From the NCBI GenBank assembly GCA_016788115.1, contig JAEURR010000003.1, forward strand, positions 372,001 through 436,000: DNA of 64,000 bases, read 5' to 3'. The notes under the pieces are model-generated. The model ran no database searches and had not been told where the DNA came from. It was given only the letters and a program-made list of their open reading frames with translations. How positions within the stretch are numbered: the stretch's first letter is position 1; each line of letters starts with the position of its first letter. The DNA is from Chthonomonas sp. GTDB lineage: Bacteria > Armatimonadota > Fimbriimonadia > Fimbriimonadales > Fimbriimonadaceae. This document shows positions 59,992-64,000 of the stretch, in pieces. Both the position numbers and the translations under genes were made by a program.

Positions 59992-61037
59992 TTATCGTAA
60001 TGCGACTCGGCGCAACCGAGACCCAGATCAAGGAAGTTTCGAACCGGCTCGAAGAGCTCGGTTACTCGGTGAACCCCATCGTCGGTGTCGAGCGCACCGT
60101 CATCGGCGCGGTCGGCGGCTCAGAGCATATGAAGGTCGACGCGATCGACCAGCTCAAGGCCTACGAGTTTGTCGACGACGTGATGATCATCACGAAGCCG
60201 TACAAGTTCGTTGCCAAAGAGTCCAAACCGGGGCGCACGATCATCGATGTCCGCGGTCTTAAGGTCGGCGGCGACAGCGTCGTCATGATGGCGGGCCCAT
60301 GTACGGTCGAGAGCGAAGAGCAACTCTTCACCACCGCTGAAGCGGTCGCCAAAGCTGGTGCCACCATCCTGCGGGGCGGTGCCTACAAGCCTTCGACGTC
60401 GCCATACAGCTTCCATGGGATGGGTGTCCCTGCGCTGGAGATGCTGCAAGAAGCCGGGCGTCGGTTCAACATGCGCATCATCACCGAGGTGATGGACCCG
60501 CGTAAGGTTGAGCTTGTGGCGGAGTACACCGACATCTTGCAGATCGGTACGCGCAACATGCAGAACTACGATCTTCTGCGTGAGGTCGGGCAGTCGCGTA
60601 CCCCCGTGATGCTCAAGCGCGGCATGAGCGCCAAGTACGAAGAGTGGCTGCTCGCCGCCGAGTACATTGCGAGCGGTGGAAACGAGAACATCATGCTGTG
60701 CGAGCGAGGTATTCGATCGTTCGAAACGTACACCCGCAACATCTTAGACTTGGCCGCGGTTCCGGTGATGCACAGCCTCTCGCACTTGCCAGTGATCATC
60801 GATCCCTCGCACGGAACGGGACGTCGCGATTTGGTCGCTACCATGTGCAACGCTGCCGTGGCCGCTGGGGCCGAGGGTCTGACCGTCGAAGTCCACCCCA
60901 ACCCCGACCACGCAGTGAAGGACGGCGCGCAGAGCATCACCCTGGTGCAGTTTGATGAGCTGATGCGCCCACTTGGCCGTATTGCCGAAGCGATCGGAAA
61001 GCGAATGTCCGTTTCGCCCGTAGCAACCGAAGCCTAA
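59988..61037 (+). CDS. aroF: 3-deoxy-7-phosphoheptulonate (DAHP) synthase
   Basis: 349 residues of the short class I-beta form with an N-terminal ferredoxin-like domain (MIIVMRLGATETQIKEVSN...; residues 1-70), which in Thermotoga gives feedback control by aromatic amino acids. The catalytic barrel has MAGPCTVESEEQ, RGGAYKPSTSPYSFHG, QIGTRNMQN, VMLKRG, CERGI and DPSHGTGRRD. It makes DAHP from PEP and erythrose-4-phosphate and begins aromatic synthesis. The gene symbol is by type only (aroF/aroG naming varies). Confidence 0.94.
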   Translation: MIIVMRLGATETQIKEVSNRLEELGYSVNPIVGVERTVIGAVGGSEHMKVDAIDQLKAYEFVDDVMIITKPYKFVAKESKPGRTIIDVRGLKVGGDSVVMMAGPCTVESEEQLFTTAEAVAKAGATILRGGAYKPSTSPYSFHGMGVPALEMLQEAGRRFNMRIITEVMDPRKVELVAEYTDILQIGTRNMQNYDLLREVGQSRTPVMLKRGMSAKYEEWLLAAEYIASGGNENIMLCERGIRSFETYTRNILDLAAVPVMHSLSHLPVIIDPSHGTGRRDLVATMCNAAVAAGAEGLTVEVHPNPDHAVKDGAQSITLVQFDELMRPLGRIAEAIGKRMSVSPVATEA

Positions 61038-61047
61038 ACCAAAGCAC

Positions 61048-61089
61048 AAAGCACCTGTCCCTTTTTGGGGGAAAGGTGCTTTTGTTTTG
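61048..61089 (+). terminator. Terminator of the hisC-DAHP synthase operon
   Basis: AAAGCACCT/AGGTGCTTT arms (61048-61056 / 61074-61082) are followed by TGTTTT. It separates this operon from the convergent chemoreceptor gene. Confidence 0.85.
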
Positions 61090-61100
61090 AGCCCCCGAGA

Positions 61101-63059
61101 TTAGGCCGCGAGCCGAATGTTCGGGTTTTGAGTTGGTGTCGTATCCAAATTGAACTGCGAAACCACCGTGTCCAGCTCGGTCGAAGTTCCCAGGAGCTTG
61201 TCCGCGAGCGTTCGCATTTCGGCAACCCGTGCGTTCTGGTTCTGAACGTTCGAGGAGACCTCTTGCGCCGAAGCCGACATTTCCTCGGTCATGGCGCTGA
61301 GCTCTTGTGTCGCGGCCGCGTTCGACTGGCTGATCTCACCCACCGATTCGATGACGTTGTTGACACGCGCGGCGTCATCCGCCATGCTGCGCACCAACTG
61401 GTCGCTCTGGATACTGATCGTTCGCACTTGGTCAATCGTTTCAAGGATGCGGGCATAGCTACTCTCGATCGCCTGACTCTGCTGAGCACCTCGATCGACC
61501 TCGGCAACCGTGGCATCCATGGCTGCGACGGCGGTGTTTACGCCGATACGGACGTTTTCGATGAGCTCGGCAATCTCCTTGGTGGCATGGCCAGCCCGCT
61601 CAGCAAGGCGTCGGACTTCGTCGGCGACGACCGCGAATCCTCGACCATGCTCGCCCGCTCGCGCTGCCTCGATGGCGGCGTTCAACGCGAGTAGATTGGT
61701 CTGCTCGGCGATCTCCTGGATCGTCTCGACGATCGCACCGATCTGCTCCTGCTTGCGACCCAAGTCTTGGACGCTGACCACGCTGGTCTGCACCTGATCT
61801 TGGATCTGCACCAGGCACTGCGAGGTGAGCTCGAAAGCCTTACCGCCTTCCTTCGCTGCGTCGCTGGCTTCGGACGCGGCAGAGCTCTGCTTCGTCGAAG
61901 CGGTGCGAACTTCGTTGATTGCGTCGGTGAGCGCAGCGGTCGAATCGACGGCATCGTTCACCAGTCGCGCTAAGTCTTCATTCATCGACGCAATGCGCTG
62001 CGTCGTCTGGGCCGATTCGTCGGTCGCAGTGGCCACTTCCGCAATGGTGTGGGCAATCTCCTGCACCGAGCGGGCCGTCTGATCGGTCGCAAGAGCCAGG
62101 TCCTGACCGGTTGAACCAGTCTCGGCAGCCTTGCCCTTCAGAGCATTGACAATGTCTCGAAGGCTTGCGACCATGTTCTTCTGAGCGATACCAAACTGGT
62201 CGCTGCTGGAACGCGGGTTGACCGAAACGCTGAGGTCACCTGCGCTCACACGCTCAAGATTGCCCGCGGATTCCTTCAGGTATGCGACCATGTTGCGGAA
62301 CGAGTTGGCAAGCTGGCCCGTTTCGTCCTTGGCGGAGTACGTGATAGACTGGTTCAAATCGCCTTGGCTAATCCCTTCGGCGGTCTTACCCAGCGCGGCA
62401 AGCGGCTTGGTAATGGAGTTCGATATGAACCATCCGATGAGCGCACTGATTAGCGCTACCCCGAATCCAATCGCAACAATCCGAGCTAGCATTCCCGGCA
62501 GCGCATCTCCCTCAGCCTTTGCGTCGGACAATGCTCCCGCGGTGATCTTGTTCACCGCCTCGCCGATCTTGCCGGTGAAGGGGTCGATCTTCGGATACAT
62601 GTCTCGGATCGTGAAACTGGCCAGGCCCGCCTGGTCTCCGGCTTTCAGGAAACCCATGGACTCTTCGGTGGCCTGATCGGCTGCCGCCTTGAGCTGCTTG
62701 AGCTCGTCAAACTCTGCTTTCGTAAGATGCAGGAGTTCAGGGTCCGAGTTCTCAATCAACTTCCACTCTTTATCAATCAATTCCTTAGCCGCTTGCATCG
62801 CCTTGAGTGACTCGTCGTACGTCATTCCACCATTGCGAGCCTTGTGAGAGGCATCGACCACTGAGACCGCGTATGCGTCCGAGATATCGCGCAATTGCTT
62901 GGATGGGACCAAGTGATTGTCTGCGACATCCTGGATCGCATCGGCTCCTTGGCGTGCGGACTTGAGAGACATCGAGCCCAAGAGTCCGATCCCGATGATG
63001 CCTGTCGCGAATCCAATCGCGAGCTTCTTACCAACCTTCAAATTTTGAAACCAACTCAT
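61101..63059 (-). CDS. Methyl-accepting chemotaxis protein
   Basis: 652 residues: TM1 (14-33), a periplasmic helical sensor of about 155 residues, TM2 around 190-212, HAMP domain and a long helical signalling domain. The hairpin tip is [42 protein letters not shown], the invariant MCP core. The ligand is unknown. Minus-strand AGGATTATC just before the ATG acts as ribosome-binding site. Confidence 0.95.
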   Translation of the reverse strand: MSWFQNLKVGKKLAIGFATGIIGIGLLGSMSLKSARQGADAIQDVADNHLVPSKQLRDISDAYAVSVVDASHKARNGGMTYDESLKAMQAAKELIDKEWKLIENSDPELLHLTKAEFDELKQLKAAADQATEESMGFLKAGDQAGLASFTIRDMYPKIDPFTGKIGEAVNKITAGALSDAKAEGDALPGMLARIVAIGFGVALISALIGWFISNSITKPLAALGKTAEGISQGDLNQSITYSAKDETGQLANSFRNMVAYLKESAGNLERVSAGDLSVSVNPRSSSDQFGIAQKNMVASLRDIVNALKGKAAETGSTGQDLALATDQTARSVQEIAHTIAEVATATDESAQTTQRIASMNEDLARLVNDAVDSTAALTDAINEVRTASTKQSSAASEASDAAKEGGKAFELTSQCLVQIQDQVQTSVVSVQDLGRKQEQIGAIVETIQEIAEQTNLLALNAAIEAARAGEHGRGFAVVADEVRRLAERAGHATKEIAELIENVRIGVNTAVAAMDATVAEVDRGAQQSQAIESSYARILETIDQVRTISIQSDQLVRSMADDAARVNNVIESVGEISQSNAAATQELSAMTEEMSASAQEVSSNVQNQNARVAEMRTLADKLLGTSTELDTVVSQFNLDTTPTQNPNIRLAA

Positions 63060-63225
63060 GATAATCCTGCTGGACCTCCGCAGAGCGGGCGGGCCTTAGT
63101 AATGGGGTCGGTTCAAATACCAGCTGACTGAACCCTTCCTCACAAATTTATGTGATGGAAAACGCAGGAATCACAGCGTCGCCCTCGGGCAGGCACAAAG
63201 TCTGGCTGCCTCTCGGATCGGCTCG

Positions 63226-63231
63226 TATACT
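63226..63231 (+). promoter_or_regulatory. -10 element of the redoxin gene
   Basis: TATACT lies 14 nt before the ATG at 63246, implying a leader of about 7 nt and no Shine-Dalgarno site. Confidence 0.45.
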
Positions 63232-63245
63232 GAGCGCAACAGTCA

Positions 63246-64000
63246 TGCGGACACATGTTGGAATCTTGTTGGCAGGTGCCTTGGCAATAGGCGCGGCACT
63301 CTTGGGTGCTGAACCGACGGGGGCGGAATCTGAGCCCTCCGGGATCGGAGCACTCACGGTCAATCCGAACGACGTGGGCATCGGCCAAGCGATTCCCAAC
63401 TTTAAAGCAAAGTCGGTAGACGGCAAGTCGATTCAGCTAAGCAGTGCGCTGGGCGAAGAGGGCGCGGTGATCGCAATGACCAGCACCACGTGCCCAGTTT
63501 CCAAGAAGTACGTCCAGACGCTCACACGGCTGGTCCGAGACCTCGCGCCCAAGGGACTGAACGTCATTTTCATCAACCCGACCAGCTCCGAGCCATCGGC
63601 TGACGTCCGGGCAGCCGCTACCGCGCTCGGCGGTGTGTATATCCACAGTGAGACGCTGGCCCAAGAGATCGGAGCGCGCTCAACGAGCGAAGTCATCCTC
63701 ATCGACAAGGCGCGTACCGTGATCTATCGGGGCGCGATTGACGACCAGTACGGCATCGGATACAACCAGTCGAAGCCTCAGAACGAGTATCTGAACGAGG
63801 CGGTGACCTCATTCCTGCGCGGGCGCGTACCGGACGTCCCTGCGACCAGCGCACCCGGTTGCCTCCTTGATGCGCCCACGAATCCCCGGCTCGTATCCGT
63901 GACTTACAGCAACCAAGTCGCCCGCATCATGAACCGGCATTGCGTGACTTGCCATCACTCAGGTGGAATCGGCCCCTTCCGACTGGACAATTTTCAGGAT
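63246..64000 (+). CDS. Exported redoxin / c-type cytochrome protein, N-terminal part
   Basis: About 251 residues are visible before the window ends. A signal peptide (VGILLAGALAIGAALLGA) leads to an AhpC/TSA-type redoxin domain with a TSTTCPVSKKY motif (single Cys, no resolving Cys next to it). It ends with the start of a haem c motif region HCVTCHHSGGIGPF near residue 240. Such redoxin-cytochrome combinations, sometimes with a copper monooxygenase domain, occur in planctomycetes and relatives; the C-terminus here is unknown. Confidence 0.8.

Noticed and set aside
1-64000. CRISPR arrays, insertion sequences, prophage or integrase genes
   Set aside because: No regularly spaced repeats, transposase or phage motifs were seen on either strand.

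Overview
This window is a gene-dense piece (roughly 60% GC, almost no long gaps) of a bacterial chromosome carrying housekeeping and cell-envelope genes. The mix fits an Armatimonadota-like bacterium of the Fimbriimonadia type best: an S-layer-homology porin with a coiled coil and beta-barrel, dockerin-type repeats on a secreted protease, sigma-54, chemotaxis genes, and many secreted proteins without close well-known relatives. The taxonomic call is inference from gene style. No prophage, insertion sequence, CRISPR array or rRNA was seen. Two tRNA genes lie side by side at 17.8-17.96 kb.

Layout. 0-4.4 kb: lspA (partial), ileS and serS on the minus strand. 4.4-7.5 kb: tatD, a DUF4127 protein and an alpha/beta hydrolase. 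7.5-10.2 kb: a minus-strand operon of a helix-turn-helix regulator, a GT4 glycosyltransferase and a polytopic membrane protein with presenilin-like motifs. 10.2-17.3 kb: queA, a HAD hydrolase, tandem secreted paralogues, a thioesterase, a sugar-type oxidoreductase and a CocE-type hydrolase. 17.3-24.3 kb: tRNAs, lepA, a lipoprotein, nitroreductase, cyclophilin, a CADD-like protein and a saccharopine-dehydrogenase-like enzyme. 24.4-33.7 kb: a stand-alone rplA, a tricorn-like protease, polA-ftsY, a beta-propeller dehydrogenase and a cytochrome c. 33.7-39.4 kb: a kexin-like protease, Hpt, REC-PAS-GGDEF and rpoN. 39.4-41.2 kb: three small-RNA-like units around a degenerate YchF gene. 41.2-52 kb: M1 peptidase, SDR/TetR pair, SLH porin, secreted caspase-like protein and phosphohexomutase. 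52-64 kb: hybrid kinase, glycolate-oxidase-type subunits, tmk, cheW, hisC, DAHP synthase, a chemoreceptor and the start of a redoxin-cytochrome protein.

Genes that work together: hisC-DAHP synthase (amino-acid synthesis), polA-ftsY and lspA-ileS (co-transcribed housekeeping), Hpt with REC-PAS-GGDEF (phosphorelay to c-di-GMP), CheW with the MCP (chemosensing), and HTH-GT4-presenilin-like (probable envelope operon).

Most interesting observations: (1) the presenilin-like protein at 7519-8433, with both intramembrane aspartates and a PAL motif; (2) three strong hairpin terminators at 39.5, 39.7 and 41.2 kb sharing an almost identical CCTCTCC loop and flanking a YchF homologue whose nucleotide-binding motifs are broken; (3) many starts with a TANNNT -10 element only 5-8 nt upstream, suggesting leaderless transcription, in several places arranged back to back; (4) a CADD-like protein that keeps the family's sacrificial-tyrosine context; (5) IleRS and DNA polymerase I with altered key residues.
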